Assembly (NCBI RefSeq): GCF_900130125.1
Contig: NZ_FQXY01000006.1
Coordinates: 186,001-250,000 of the forward strand
Length of the DNA stretch: 64,000 bases
Reading direction: 5' to 3'
Source of the DNA: Bacteroides congonensis
GTDB taxonomy: Bacteria; Bacteroidota; Bacteroidia; Bacteroidales; Bacteroidaceae
Shown here: piece by piece, positions 1 to 8,932 of the stretch
Position numbering within the stretch: position 1 is the stretch's first letter
Layout: each line of letters opens with the position of its first letter
Notes under the pieces: model-generated
What the model was told of the DNA's origin: nothing
The model's input: only the letters and a program-made list of their open reading frames with translations
The model's database searches: none
Position numbers and translations under genes: made by a program

Positions 1-427
1 TCGTCTTGTCCGTTTCATTGATTCTACCGGCAGACTCTCCTATCATGAACTTGGTAATCAGCGGTTTGTCCGGTTCCACGGAAATCGTATAGTTCATGAA
101 TACATTGCCATTGGTGACTTTCACTACCACCGGCATGGTAAAGTTGACAGGTTTGCCACTTTCGAGACTTGCCGAAGCGCCTTCGGACAAAGTGAATACA
201 GGCACCAGGTTAGTTATGTCAGTATCGTCCGTCACATGTACCTTTATCGTTTTCGCCTGATTATCCTGTTCTATGATAAAGCGGTCGTTTCCCTGGATAC
301 GGAAAGAAATAATCCATGCATCACCGTTCAAGGCAAAAGAAGTATCATCGTCATCACTGCATCCGGTTGCGGAGAAAGCCAGCGCAACCAACAGCATCAT
401 ATATATTTTATTAATCAAAGTCTTCAT
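1..427 (-). CDS. Surface glycan-binding lipoprotein, fructan locus (C-terminus beyond window)
   Basis: The reverse strand encodes a lipoprotein whose first 142 residues are visible; the gene continues past the left edge. The N-terminus has a signal peptide ending in a lipobox-like SATGC followed by an Asp run (CSDDDD), the usual Bacteroides surface-export signal. After it come immunoglobulin-like modules of the DUF5018 type: a stretch beginning WIISFRIQ, a TDITNLVPVF segment, and a second module starting ITKFMIGES. It begins 13 nt after the SusD stop, so it sits in the third position of a susC-susD-lipoprotein operon. In the B. thetaiotaomicron levan locus this place is held by the surface binding protein BT1761. 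A role in holding fructan at the cell surface is inferred from position and the resemblance of the neighbouring SusC to BT1763. The start at 427 is the ATG directly before the signal peptide. Confidence 0.7.
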   Translation of the reverse strand, partial: MKTLINKIYMMLLVALAFSATGCSDDDDTSFALNGDAWIISFRIQGNDRFIIEQDNQAKTIKVHVTDDTDITNLVPVFTLSEGASASLESGKPVNFTMPVVVKVTNGNVFMNYTISVEPDKPLITKFMIGESAGRINETDKT

Positions 428-440
428 CGTTTCCTGTTTA

Positions 441-2150
441 TTAATTATCCCAACCATTATTTTGCTGATACAAACCACCGCTATAATTTATCTGTTTCTG
501 CGGTATAGGCAGATATTCATTCTTTCCGGCCGTGAAGTTTGCGTTCGAGTAGTATGAACGGCGACCGGCTTCCGAATGGTAATACTGATTCATGACCGTT
601 GCGGCGTCTCCCCAGCGAACCAGGTCGAAGAAACGGCTTCCTTCCAAAGCCAATTCCAGACGGCGTTCCCATTTAAGGTCCCTCATTGCGGCGCTTTTAT
701 CCGACCAGTCGGCTACCGTATAAGGGGCTACATTGAAATTTGCTCCGTAATCAAAAACAAGCGTTGTGCTACGGGCCGCACGGTTACGTATATCGTTGAC
801 CAGCGGCAGGGCTTCCGACAGCCGGTTCAACTGAATCAGGGCTTCAGCACGCATCAGTACCACGTCTGCATAGCGCAATACGATACGGTTCATCGAGTTA
901 GCTACAAAAGGAGAGTTTACTTTCTTCAAGCAAGAGCAGTCGGGGTCTACGTTTTCTTTCAATGAAGAGTAGAGTCCGTAGTATTCCTGGTCGTTGCGTG
1001 TCCATGATTTGTCGAAAGTATAGTTTACGTTATACTTATAAGGGAATCCGGGGATGGCTACCGTGTGGAAGAGACGGGGGTCGTATTCACTTTGGGCATC
1101 GTAGTTGTCCTTGGCGTTATAGCTATCGAACAACGGTTTGCCGCTTTCGGTACGGAAAGCATTGACAAGATTCTGGCTCGGTTTCTGAAAGTCACAGCAT
1201 CCGAAGTATTGGGGAGCTGTCAGTTCATTCCCAAAATTCAGATTGCCATACATCGTATTGTCATCCTGTGAGTACTGGACTGCCCAGATGGATTCTTTTC
1301 CGTTTTCGTATTGCGGCAGGAAGTTGTAGGCGAAATCTTCTTCCAATCCGAAACCGCCGGCAGTCATGATGGCGTTATCGGTATAAGTCAATACCGCTTT
1401 CAAGTCGTCTTCGTTAACTTCGGTCACTTCGTTCTTTTCGTTTTGGCGGTAGGCTTTATAAAGCATGGTCTTTGCCAGGTAGGCGGAAGCGGCGGCTTGT
1501 GTGGGACGGCCTTTCTCTACTTGGGTGTCGGGCAGATGGTCGTAGGCGAACTTAAAGTCATCGGCTATCTTTTGCCAAAGCTGGTCATTGGTGTACTGGC
1601 GGTTGGAAATCTTGGTGTAGTCCGTGGTCGGGATGGTTTCGTCCACATATACGATGTGCTTGAACATTACTTTCAGCAGGAACATATAGTGCCCGCGCAG
1701 GAAACGCATTTCACCGATACGTTCGTTTTTCTTCGGGTAGGTGGCTTCGTCCATTCCGTCCAGTGATTTCAAGGCGGCGTTGGCACGTGCTACGCCCGAG
1801 TAGAGGCGATACCAGATATCATCAAAAGCCCAGTTGTCGGTAGTCATGCCTGTGGCTATCTCCAGAAAGTGGAAATGAGAGCCGTCTTCGGAGTTCGCTC
1901 CGCCTTTGTAAGCGTCGTCCGCACGGACATTGCCGTAGGGCCAAAGGCTGAAAGGGCTGTTCATGTCCTCGCCGGAAACCATGTGGGCGTAGGCGGCAAT
2001 CACAAGATTGTCTACATTCTCGGGGTTGATGGTCTGCCCTTCGTCAGAACTTCCCTGCAAATCTCTGTTCAGGAAATCGTCGCAACCGGTAGTGCCTATC
2101 AGAGAGGCGGCCAAGAGCAAAGAGGATATATATAGTTTCTTGATTTTCAT
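441..2150 (-). CDS. SusD/RagB family outer-membrane lipoprotein, fructan type
   Basis: A 569-residue SusD-family protein: the lid lipoprotein that sits on a SusC channel and binds the oligosaccharide. The signal peptide ends in the lipobox LIGTTGC, followed by DDFLNRDLQG, a typical SusD start. The N-terminal TPR-rich half contains DDIWYRLYSGVARANAAL and RFLRGHYMFLLK; the C-terminal half contains RIVLRYADVVLMRAEALIQ and WERRLELALEGSRFFDLVRWG, both hallmark SusD/RagB motifs. It starts 27 nt after the SusC stop and ends 13 nt before the next lipoprotein, so the three are cotranscribed. Substrate assignment to fructan rests on the SusC partner resembling the levan transporter and on a GH32 relative nearby; it is an inference. 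Confidence 0.93.
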   Translation of the reverse strand: MKIKKLYISSLLLAASLIGTTGCDDFLNRDLQGSSDEGQTINPENVDNLVIAAYAHMVSGEDMNSPFSLWPYGNVRADDAYKGGANSEDGSHFHFLEIATGMTTDNWAFDDIWYRLYSGVARANAALKSLDGMDEATYPKKNERIGEMRFLRGHYMFLLKVMFKHIVYVDETIPTTDYTKISNRQYTNDQLWQKIADDFKFAYDHLPDTQVEKGRPTQAAASAYLAKTMLYKAYRQNEKNEVTEVNEDDLKAVLTYTDNAIMTAGGFGLEEDFAYNFLPQYENGKESIWAVQYSQDDNTMYGNLNFGNELTAPQYFGCCDFQKPSQNLVNAFRTESGKPLFDSYNAKDNYDAQSEYDPRLFHTVAIPGFPYKYNVNYTFDKSWTRNDQEYYGLYSSLKENVDPDCSCLKKVNSPFVANSMNRIVLRYADVVLMRAEALIQLNRLSEALPLVNDIRNRAARSTTLVFDYGANFNVAPYTVADWSDKSAAMRDLKWERRLELALEGSRFFDLVRWGDAATVMNQYYHSEAGRRSYYSNANFTAGKNEYLPIPQKQINYSGGLYQQNNGWDN

Positions 2151-2177
2151 GATTCTTGTTGTTTAAAGATGAATGAA

Positions 2178-5100
2178 TTAAAAGCCGATGTTGAAGCCGA
2201 ATGTCAAGTTCAAGGGGATTGGATAGCCGAAGTTCGGATTTTCGGGATCCATGCCGGTGAAGTTCTTGCTCTTGATGGTGAGCAGGTTCTGTGCGCTGAA
2301 GTAGAATCGCAGGCGTTCCATCTTGATTTTCTTTGAAAGTTCCGTCGGCAGTGTGTAGCCCAGTTGCAGATTACGGAGTTTCAGGTAGGAACCGTTTTCG
2401 ATATAGTAGCTTGAGATTCTTTTTTCGTTATTCAAGTCTTCAAGGCAGACGGCGGGAATGTTCGAGTTCGGATTCTCCGGTGTCCATGCACCCAGCAGGC
2501 GGGTTCCGCGGTTGGCGTTCATGTCGCCTACCGACCAGAAGTCGGTGTTCTTCTTCACTTCGTTGTAGACATCGACGCCTTGTACGCCTTGCCAGAACAT
2601 GGTGAGGTCGAAGTTTTTGTATTCCAAATAAATATTCAAGCCGTAGGTGAAGTCGGGATTCGGGTCACCAATCCATGTCTGGTCTTTGGTGTCGATGACT
2701 CCGTTATTATCCAGGTCTTTGTAGCGGATACGTCCGATGCCTTTTCCTGTCTGGTCGGCATGGTTATCTACTTCTTCCTGAGATTTGAAAATACCGTCGG
2801 CGATATAGCCTGCTCTCATATTGATGGAATGTCCGATAATATTCATCACCCCGTCACCGCCGAAGTCACCGGTAGAAGCTACTTCACTGGGAACGAACAG
2901 GATTTTGTTGCGATACAATCCAAGATTCGCATTTATGTCATAACTCAATCCGAAAGCTGTTTTGTTACGATAGCCCAGGTGGAATTCGAAGCCTTTGTTC
3001 TCCATCGAACCGGCATTCCGCCACTGACCGCCACCTTCGCCAAGAATAGCGATGTAAGAGGGTTTAATCAGAATGTCTGTCGTTTTCTTGTAGTAGTATT
3101 CGGCAGAGCCGTACAAGGTTTGGTTGAACAGGCTGAAATCAAGACCGATGTTGGTTTGAGTGGTTGTTTCCCATTTGATGTCGTCGTTTCCTATTTGAGT
3201 GCGGACAAAGCCGGAAGGGAGCAGTCCGCCGCCGTTGTTGCCGGTAATATCATAAGAAGTGCCGTAAGTGGGGGGATTACCTGTGCCGTATTTGGATTCG
3301 TAGATGGAATAGCGGGCATAGTTCTCAATATCCTGATTACCAGTCTGTCCCCATGCGGCACGAATTTTCAAGTCGTCAATTACACTTCTGGTCTTTTCCA
3401 TAAATGCTTCTTCGCTGATACGCCATCCCAGGGAGACGGAAGGGAAAGTGGCGTATTTATTGTTGCTACCGAAACGAGAAGAGCCGTCACGGCGGAGCGT
3501 AAATGAAAGCAAATATTTGTCAGCGTAGGAGTAGTTCAGTTTTCCGAAGAAGGAAACGAGAGAGAAGCCGCCTGCACCACCGCTTGCCTGTGATTGTCCG
3601 ACGCCTGCGGACGGATACATATAGTCGGGAGTCAGGATGGCAAATCCTTCGCGGTAGGCAGCAAAGTTGATGTCGTCTTCACGGTTCAGCTCCATACCAG
3701 CCATGACGTCGCCACGGTGTTTGCCTATCTCCAGTTCGTAGGTGGCAACGGCGTTCCACATCCATTTGGTGAAGTGTTCCTGTTTCATTTCCACTGCGTC
3801 TTTGTCACTGTTCAGAAAGCCGGTGTTGTAAGGGAGCGTGAAGTTGCGCTGGTATTTCTGTGCGTAGTCCAAGCCGAAGGTGGAACGGATATTGAGTCCT
3901 TTCAAGGGGTTCAGGTTGACGTATGCGTCACCGAAGATACGCCAGTAGGTATAGCGGTTGTTGCGGTTGTCGTAGACTACACGCGCTACGTTCTGGCGGT
4001 CGGGCATGGTGCTGTTGGGGCCGCCCCAGTTAGTTCCGTCTACCGTGCGCACGGGAATCATCGGAAGGGCAATCATTGCGTCGCTCATTATATTACTTGG
4101 GGCTTGCACTTCGGTGGTACGGTTGAGGGTGAAGTGTTCACCGATGGTCAGGAGATTACCTATTACTTTATAATCGCTATTGATACGGGCGGAGATGCGG
4201 TCGAAGTCGGTGTACTTTATCAGACCGTCGTTCTTATAATATCCTAAAGAAAAGAAATAGTTGCCGCGTTCCGTACCGTTACTCAGCGAGAGGTTGTATT
4301 GCTGGATAAAGCCGGTACGAGTGATTTCGTCGAACCAGTCCGTATCGCCGATGGCGATTGTATTGGCTTCATCTATGAATTTGGGGACGTAGATGTTGTT
4401 CAGTACGGGACGTCCTTCGGCATTGTATCCCCAGTCGTATTGATAGCCGATAGAGTTGGCGTTCGGATTATTGCCGCTGTTCACGTTGGCTTGCCATAAG
4501 GTACGTCCGTATTGTTCGGTATTCATCATATCGAGTTTGGACTGGTACATGGAAGCGGATACTGAGGCGTCGAAGTTGATTTTGACTTGACCTTTCTTGC
4601 CTTGTTTGGTGGTGATGATGATTACACCGTTAGCAGCACGCGAACCGTAAATTGAAGCGGAAGCAGCATCTTTTAATACTTGGATGGATTCGATGTCGTT
4701 TCCGTTCAGTTCGTGCATACCGGCTTTGGACGGTACTCCGTCGATAATATAAAGAGGGTCGTTATTGTTCAGCGTACCGATACCGCGGATGCGGACGGTG
4801 GCGGAACCGCTCGGGTTACCATCGGCTGTAATGTTCATACCGGGGACACGTCCTTGAAGGGCTTTCACAGGGTTGTTCTCACCTTGTTTCTGAATCTCGT
4901 CTACCTTAACGACGGAGACTGCTCCGGTCAAATCGGCTTTGCGCTGGGTGGTGTAGCCCGTCACTACGACTTCATCTACCATCTGTGTATCTTCTTCTAA
5001 TAGTACACGGATAGAAGCAGCCGCTTTCACGGTCATCGGTTTATAGCCGATATACGAAATCTTTAAGGTTGAACTGGCAGGAACGGAAAGGGTGAAGTTA

Positions 5101-5282
5101 CCGTCAAAGTCGGTAATTGTTCCGTTGGTCGTAGCTGTGGTTTCAATGACGGAAGCACCGATAATCGGCTGTCCATCCGTCTTGGAAGTAACGTTTCCCT
5201 TCACCGTAATGCCTTGCCCCCAAAGACTAGACATGAAAGCAAACAGGAAACAAACGCTGCTAAGAAGTTTTTTGTTCTTCAT
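2178..5282 (-). CDS. SusC-family TonB-dependent transporter, levan/inulin type
   Basis: A SusC-type outer-membrane channel of about 1,034 residues. The order is signal peptide (ending SSLWGQ), a carboxypeptidase-regulatory-like domain (GNVTSKTDGQPIIGASV to YIGYKPMTV), a TonB-box region (MVDEVVVTGYTTQRKADL), a plug domain (GRVPGMNI, NNDPLYIIDGVP, DAASASIYGSRAANGVI) and a 22-strand barrel ending in NLTFGFNIGF with the terminal aromatic. The text is strikingly close to the BT1763 levan SusC as I recall it, for example KADLTGAVSVVKVDEIQKQG. The start at 5282 (MKNKKLLSSV) is chosen over an ATG four codons upstream because the signal peptide begins there. It is the first gene of the susC-susD-lipoprotein operon; its regulator is not in the window. 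Confidence 0.95.
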   Translation of the reverse strand: MKNKKLLSSVCFLFAFMSSLWGQGITVKGNVTSKTDGQPIIGASVIETTATTNGTITDFDGNFTLSVPASSTLKISYIGYKPMTVKAAASIRVLLEEDTQMVDEVVVTGYTTQRKADLTGAVSVVKVDEIQKQGENNPVKALQGRVPGMNITADGNPSGSATVRIRGIGTLNNNDPLYIIDGVPSKAGMHELNGNDIESIQVLKDAASASIYGSRAANGVIIITTKQGKKGQVKINFDASVSASMYQSKLDMMNTEQYGRTLWQANVNSGNNPNANSIGYQYDWGYNAEGRPVLNNIYVPKFIDEANTIAIGDTDWFDEITRTGFIQQYNLSLSNGTERGNYFFSLGYYKNDGLIKYTDFDRISARINSDYKVIGNLLTIGEHFTLNRTTEVQAPSNIMSDAMIALPMIPVRTVDGTNWGGPNSTMPDRQNVARVVYDNRNNRYTYWRIFGDAYVNLNPLKGLNIRSTFGLDYAQKYQRNFTLPYNTGFLNSDKDAVEMKQEHFTKWMWNAVATYELEIGKHRGDVMAGMELNREDDINFAAYREGFAILTPDYMYPSAGVGQSQASGGAGGFSLVSFFGKLNYSYADKYLLSFTLRRDGSSRFGSNNKYATFPSVSLGWRISEEAFMEKTRSVIDDLKIRAAWGQTGNQDIENYARYSIYESKYGTGNPPTYGTSYDITGNNGGGLLPSGFVRTQIGNDDIKWETTTQTNIGLDFSLFNQTLYGSAEYYYKKTTDILIKPSYIAILGEGGGQWRNAGSMENKGFEFHLGYRNKTAFGLSYDINANLGLYRNKILFVPSEVASTGDFGGDGVMNIIGHSINMRAGYIADGIFKSQEEVDNHADQTGKGIGRIRYKDLDNNGVIDTKDQTWIGDPNPDFTYGLNIYLEYKNFDLTMFWQGVQGVDVYNEVKKNTDFWSVGDMNANRGTRLLGAWTPENPNSNIPAVCLEDLNNEKRISSYYIENGSYLKLRNLQLGYTLPTELSKKIKMERLRFYFSAQNLLTIKSKNFTGMDPENPNFGYPIPLNLTFGFNIGF

Positions 5283-5572
5283 AATACTGAGCACTAGTTT
5301 AATGTTATTAATTTAAAAGTACGAATTTTCTTTTTATCGATGATGCAAATTACGGTTGATTTATGTCAATCGGCTGAAAGAAATGTTTCAAAGGCTGTTA
5401 TTTTTGTTGCATGTGCCCTTATTTTTAGGGTTTTATGAGTGTTTCTTCTTGCAGTGAGAATTCTTGAGATTATATTCCCTTATAATACCAGAAAACATTA
5501 TCTTTGTATAGTGATATGAGCCCCCAAAAGAACGACTCTTCATTTAATATTAAACTCTAAAAAACAAAATTC
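5283..5572. other. Divergent intergenic region between fructan susC and the Bro-N gene
   Basis: An AT-rich stretch holding promoters for both directions. For the plus-strand gene a perfect -7 element TATCTTTG lies at 5499-5506, about 67 nt before the ATG. For susC I see only an imperfect candidate around 5346-5353 (GTAATTTG on the minus strand). TTAA words at 5299, 5308 and 5313 are not in 11-bp register, so the operator found in the large locus is absent here. Confidence 0.5.
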
Positions 5573-6421
5573 ATGACTAAGCAACAAGCTTTAAAGCTCT
5601 TTGAGGAAAGAAGAGTGCGTACGGTATGGGATGACGAACAGGATAAGTGGTATTTTTCGATAGTAGATGTGGTGGCTGTTCTGACGGACAGTGTTGATTC
5701 TACGGCATATTGGAGAAAACTCAAACAGCGTCTAAAAGCAGAAGGAAATGAAACCGTGACAAACTGTCACGGTTTGAAAATGCAGGCAGCCGATGGCAAA
5801 ATGAGACTTACCGACGTCGCCGATACCGAACAACTTCTCCGCCTTATCCAGTCCATTCCTTCTCCCAAGGCAGAACCTTTCAAGCTATGGATGGCTAAAG
5901 TTGCCAGCGAACGACTCAACCAGATACAAGACCCCGAATTATCCATCGACCAGGCCTTAATGGATTATAAGCGTATGGGGTATTCCGACAATTGGATTAA
6001 CCAACGTCTGAAATCAATAGAAATCCGCAAAGATTTAACTGATGAATGGAAGAAACACGGATTGCAGGAAGGTGTCCAATTCGCCACACTCACAGATATT
6101 ATTTATCAGACATGGTCGGATATGACAGCCAAAGAGTATAAACAATTCAAAGGATTAAAAAAAGAAAATCTACGGGATAACATGACCAACAAAGAGTTGG
6201 TACTGAATATGCTTGCAGAACTTTCGACGAAGGAAATCTCCGAAGCCAACAATCCGGAAAGCTTTAACGAACATATGGATATTGCCCATCAAGGCGGAGA
6301 AGTAGCACGCAATGCACGATTGGAACTCGAAACCAAAACCGGGAAGAAAGTAATCTCTCCCCTGAATGCAAAAAGTGGTATTCTCTTAAAAGACGAATCA
6401 AAAGAAAAATCCAACAAATAA
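5573..6421 (+). CDS. Bro-N domain protein (antirepressor/DinD-like)
   Basis: A 282-residue protein with an N-terminal Bro-N domain at about residues 8-115: RTVWDDEQDKWYFSIVDVVAVL, the YWRKLKQRL helix and IPSPKAEPFKLWMAKVA are characteristic. The rest (LDEWKKHGLQEGVQFATLTDII-like region, then NKELVLNMLAELSTKEIS) matches the long chromosomal Bro-N proteins common in Bacteroides, resembling DinD. Bro-N domains occur in phage and baculovirus proteins and can bind DNA; the role of the chromosomal form is not established. There are no other phage genes around it. It ends 10 nt before the epimerase gene, so the two may share the promoter at 5499-5506. No signal peptide is seen; it is cytoplasmic. 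Confidence 0.8.
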   Translation: MTKQQALKLFEERRVRTVWDDEQDKWYFSIVDVVAVLTDSVDSTAYWRKLKQRLKAEGNETVTNCHGLKMQAADGKMRLTDVADTEQLLRLIQSIPSPKAEPFKLWMAKVASERLNQIQDPELSIDQALMDYKRMGYSDNWINQRLKSIEIRKDLTDEWKKHGLQEGVQFATLTDIIYQTWSDMTAKEYKQFKGLKKENLRDNMTNKELVLNMLAELSTKEISEANNPESFNEHMDIAHQGGEVARNARLELETKTGKKVISPLNAKSGILLKDESKEKSNK

Positions 6422-6431
6422 GTAAAATGAT

Positions 6432-7304
6432 ATGAAGACAATCTCCAACGAACAACTTACGATTCAAGTATCTCCGCATGGAGCTGAACTTTGCAGTATC
6501 TTTGCCAATGGAAAAGAATATCTATGGCAAGCCGACCCTGCATTTTGGAAACGCCACTCCCCTGTCCTGTTCCCCATTGTAGGAAGTGTGTGGGAGAATG
6601 AGTATCGCAATGAAGGTATTCCTTATATACTTACTCAACATGGTTTTGCCCGCGACATGGAATTCACGCTTGTTTCTGAAAAAGAGAACGAAGTATGTTA
6701 TCGTCTTACCAGCAATGAAGAGACGTTGCAGAAATATCCGTTTCCATTCTGTCTGGAAATAAGTTACCGTATTCATGGGAAGCAAATTGAAGTGATATGG
6801 AAAGTTAAGAATACCGGTGAAAAAGAAATGCATTTTCAGATTGGCGCGCATCCTGCTTTCTATTGGCCGGACTTTGATGCTGCCACTTCGGAAAGAGGTT
6901 TCTTCGGATTCGATAAGAAAGAAGGGTTGAAGTATATTCTTATCTCTGAAAAGGGATGTGCAGACCCTTCTACTGAATATACGTTAGAGCTGGCGGATGG
7001 ATTGTTACCACTTGATATACATAGCTTTGATAAGGATGCTTTGATATTGGAAGGTGAACAGACTCATAAAGTCACGTTATATAATAAGGAGAAGAGAGCT
7101 TATCTAAGCCTGCATTTTGATGCTCCAGTGGTAGGTCTTTGGTCACCGCCTGCAAAGAATGCTCCTTTCGTATGCATCGAACCCTGGTATGGGCGTTGCG
7201 ACCGCGCACACTATACAGGTGAATATAAAAATAAAGACTGGATGCAACATTTACAGCCGAGTGAGATATTCCAAGGGGGATACACGATTGAAATAAATGA
7301 GTAA
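6432..7304 (+). CDS. Aldose 1-epimerase family protein (LacX-like)
   Basis: A 290-residue cytoplasmic protein of the galactose mutarotase fold. Family signs are the N-terminal ISPHGAELCSI-type motif, the HSPVLFPIVGSVW segment, QHGFAR (His near 70), GAHPAFYWP (His near 140, the usual catalytic pair with a later Glu) and the C-terminal CIEPWYGRCD containing that Glu. It most resembles the LacX/YeaD-like branch rather than classical GalM. These enzymes interconvert alpha and beta anomers of sugars or sugar phosphates; the exact substrate is unknown. It starts 10 nt after the Bro-N gene and is followed by a strong hairpin at 7348-7377. It may serve the sugar catabolism encoded on either side, but the sequence does not show this. 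Confidence 0.88.
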   Translation: MKTISNEQLTIQVSPHGAELCSIFANGKEYLWQADPAFWKRHSPVLFPIVGSVWENEYRNEGIPYILTQHGFARDMEFTLVSEKENEVCYRLTSNEETLQKYPFPFCLEISYRIHGKQIEVIWKVKNTGEKEMHFQIGAHPAFYWPDFDAATSERGFFGFDKKEGLKYILISEKGCADPSTEYTLELADGLLPLDIHSFDKDALILEGEQTHKVTLYNKEKRAYLSLHFDAPVVGLWSPPAKNAPFVCIEPWYGRCDRAHYTGEYKNKDWMQHLQPSEIFQGGYTIEINE

Positions 7305-7347
7305 TTGATGAATAGCCGACAATATTCGAACCATATCATACCTAAAA

Positions 7348-7377
7348 GTAGCTGCCGGATTCGTATCCGACAGCTAC
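7348..7377. terminator. Bidirectional hairpin terminator
   Basis: Arms 7348-7360 and 7365-7377 are complementary over 13 bp with one mismatch and enclose the loop TCGT. It lies between the convergent epimerase and GH32-like genes and can serve both. Confidence 0.7.
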
Positions 7378-7408
7378 CCACACCTAATTCTAATCAACAA
7401 AACCTAAC

Positions 7409-8836
7409 TTATAAACCTAATCTATACACTTTTAATGAATCAACATTGAATGCTCCCCCTTTACTGTAGAAACACATACGGTTGTATGGTTCCGTCGGAA
7501 AAACGAGGTTAGTCATAGCTATCTTTCCCCCATTCAGAAAGACTTCTACCGAACACTTATCAACAAAAATATCCAAAGTATATTTATTCTCTTTCCTTAT
7601 AGGCGCCCATGTAGCCAACGCAAAATCATCCATATAATTAATCGAAATCGTTTTTCTACGGTCATGGGCTTCCAGTTCATGGGGTACACTGTTCTTTCCG
7701 AAATCTACAATACCGCTTTTTGTACGGTCCATTACGAGTTTCTTCTCCGGAAGATTGAAATAGACGTCAACCTTTTCACCTTTACCATTAAAAAGGCTGA
7801 ATCCCATAATCTCCGCTTTCCCGGCAGTAACATCCAGTACAAGTTCATAAGAACCTTCATTATCAGTTAATAAAGAATCAACATGATAATCTTTGGTAAC
7901 GGCGAAAGCGGGAATCTCTTTACTTTCTTTCCGCAACATCTTTACTTCCGCTACCGGAGTGGCGGAAAGATAAATGTCATCGTCTTGTGTGTACAATCCC
8001 AATTCACGCGGCAATGCATTGGCACTGCGGAATTGTTTCGTTGGAACAATGTGGCAATATTGCCGGTTATTCATCCAAGGGACGACAATCACCCGTTCTT
8101 CTGTATTTGAGAAGCAAGCTGTAACATAGTGGTCTTTTCCCCAATCCAGCCATTTGGTGACATTAGGCTGATTGTCACAAATAAAATTCGTCCCGTCAAA
8201 GTCTCCTATAAAATACTGAGTTGCACTACCGCCGAAGTAACAGCCCGGATTTACATTGACTACCAAAGCCCATTTCTTACGACCGATATCTCCATCTACG
8301 GGAAGTTCCACCATATAAGGATATTCAAATAGACAAGGCTGAACTCCGTATCTTTCCCCGAAGCTGCTCATATACTTCCAATCCTTCTTATCTTTGGAAT
8401 CATAAAAACTTATTTCTTTACCGGCAGACACGATCATCACCCATTTGTTCTCCGATGCATACCAAAAGACTTTGGAAGCGCTGAATATCTCCATGTCGTC
8501 GGAAAAGATGTGTTCCAACGTATCACGGGAAGCAGCCGGCACCAAATACTCCCAATGCATAAGGTCTTTGCTTACAGAATGTCCCCAATACATATTTTCC
8601 CGTTTGGAATCGGGGAAATCGTATTGAAAATAGATATGATACTCTCCATCTTTATAGGATAATCCGTTAACATCGTTCATCCAGCCGTAAAGGGGAGCAT
8701 GATGGTAGACAGGACGAAACTTATCAGTATCGGCTGTATCTAACGTACCGTTTGTGTGGCAACAGGTCAGTCCGCAGGAAACTGTCAACACAAGTAGCAT
8801 ACCTTTACATAGTTCTATCCAAGGGGTTGTTCTCAT
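7409..8836 (-). CDS. GH32-like lipoprotein lacking the RDP motif (degenerate fructanase)
   Basis: A 475-residue lipoprotein with a GH32 five-blade propeller and a C-terminal beta-sandwich (LDIFVDKCSVEVFLNGG is the classic sandwich motif). GH32 enzymes hydrolyse levan, inulin or sucrose with an Asp nucleophile, an Asp in RDP and a Glu acid/base. Here the first is present (WMNDVNG, Asp55, with Val replacing the usual Pro) and the Glu is probably Glu171 in FEYPYMVEL, aligning with the family WECPDLFEL. The RDP triplet is replaced by SAS (residues 119-121, before KVFWY), and the block normally between IFSGS and FRDP is missing: IFSDD runs straight into MEIFSASKVFWY. I confirmed this reading from the DNA. 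The protein is therefore likely inactive or a binding protein. It has its own -7 element (TATCTTTG, 8881-8874 minus). Confidence 0.85.
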   Translation of the reverse strand: MRTTPWIELCKGMLLVLTVSCGLTCCHTNGTLDTADTDKFRPVYHHAPLYGWMNDVNGLSYKDGEYHIYFQYDFPDSKRENMYWGHSVSKDLMHWEYLVPAASRDTLEHIFSDDMEIFSASKVFWYASENKWVMIVSAGKEISFYDSKDKKDWKYMSSFGERYGVQPCLFEYPYMVELPVDGDIGRKKWALVVNVNPGCYFGGSATQYFIGDFDGTNFICDNQPNVTKWLDWGKDHYVTACFSNTEERVIVVPWMNNRQYCHIVPTKQFRSANALPRELGLYTQDDDIYLSATPVAEVKMLRKESKEIPAFAVTKDYHVDSLLTDNEGSYELVLDVTAGKAEIMGFSLFNGKGEKVDVYFNLPEKKLVMDRTKSGIVDFGKNSVPHELEAHDRRKTISINYMDDFALATWAPIRKENKYTLDIFVDKCSVEVFLNGGKIAMTNLVFPTEPYNRMCFYSKGGAFNVDSLKVYRLGL

Positions 8837-8873
8837 AGCAACAAAGCATTCTTTATTTATACAAACTTCTAAT

Positions 8874-8881
8874 CAAAGATA
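8874..8881 (-). promoter_or_regulatory. -7 element of the GH32-like gene
   Basis: On the minus strand the sequence reads TATCTTTG, a perfect match to the Bacteroides -7 consensus TAnnTTTG, 38 nt before the ATG at 8836. No 11-bp hexamer array lies upstream, so this gene is probably outside the large locus regulon. Confidence 0.55.
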
Positions 8882-8920
8882 AGACGAAGGCAAAGATAGG
8901 GGGTATCTTTGCCTTCGTCT
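8882..8920. terminator. Perfect 17-bp hairpin after the esterase gene
   Basis: Arms 8882-8898 and 8904-8920 pair perfectly over 17 bp around a GGGGG/CCCCC loop. It follows the esterase stop (8933) on the minus strand and would end that operon. Each arm contains the octamer CAAAGATA/TATCTTTG, identical to the -7 element of the next gene. Confidence 0.75.
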
Positions 8921-8932
8921 ATAAACTTTGTT

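Noticed and set aside
2580..3506. Long plus-strand open frame opposite the fructan susC
   Set aside because: It is antisense to a clear SusC, has no recognisable domain, and arises from codon bias of the real gene. The same holds for antisense frames at 3594-4247, 26383-27159, 34479-35558 and 42065-42709.
5299..5316. TTAA words upstream of the fructan susC
   Set aside because: They begin at 5299, 5308 and 5313, so not at 11-bp period, and no -7 element lies 38 nt away. They do not belong to the operator family of the large locus.
5573..6421. Prophage remnant
   Set aside because: The Bro-N protein is of the long chromosomal type common in Bacteroides, and no integrase, capsid, attachment repeat or composition change is present nearby.
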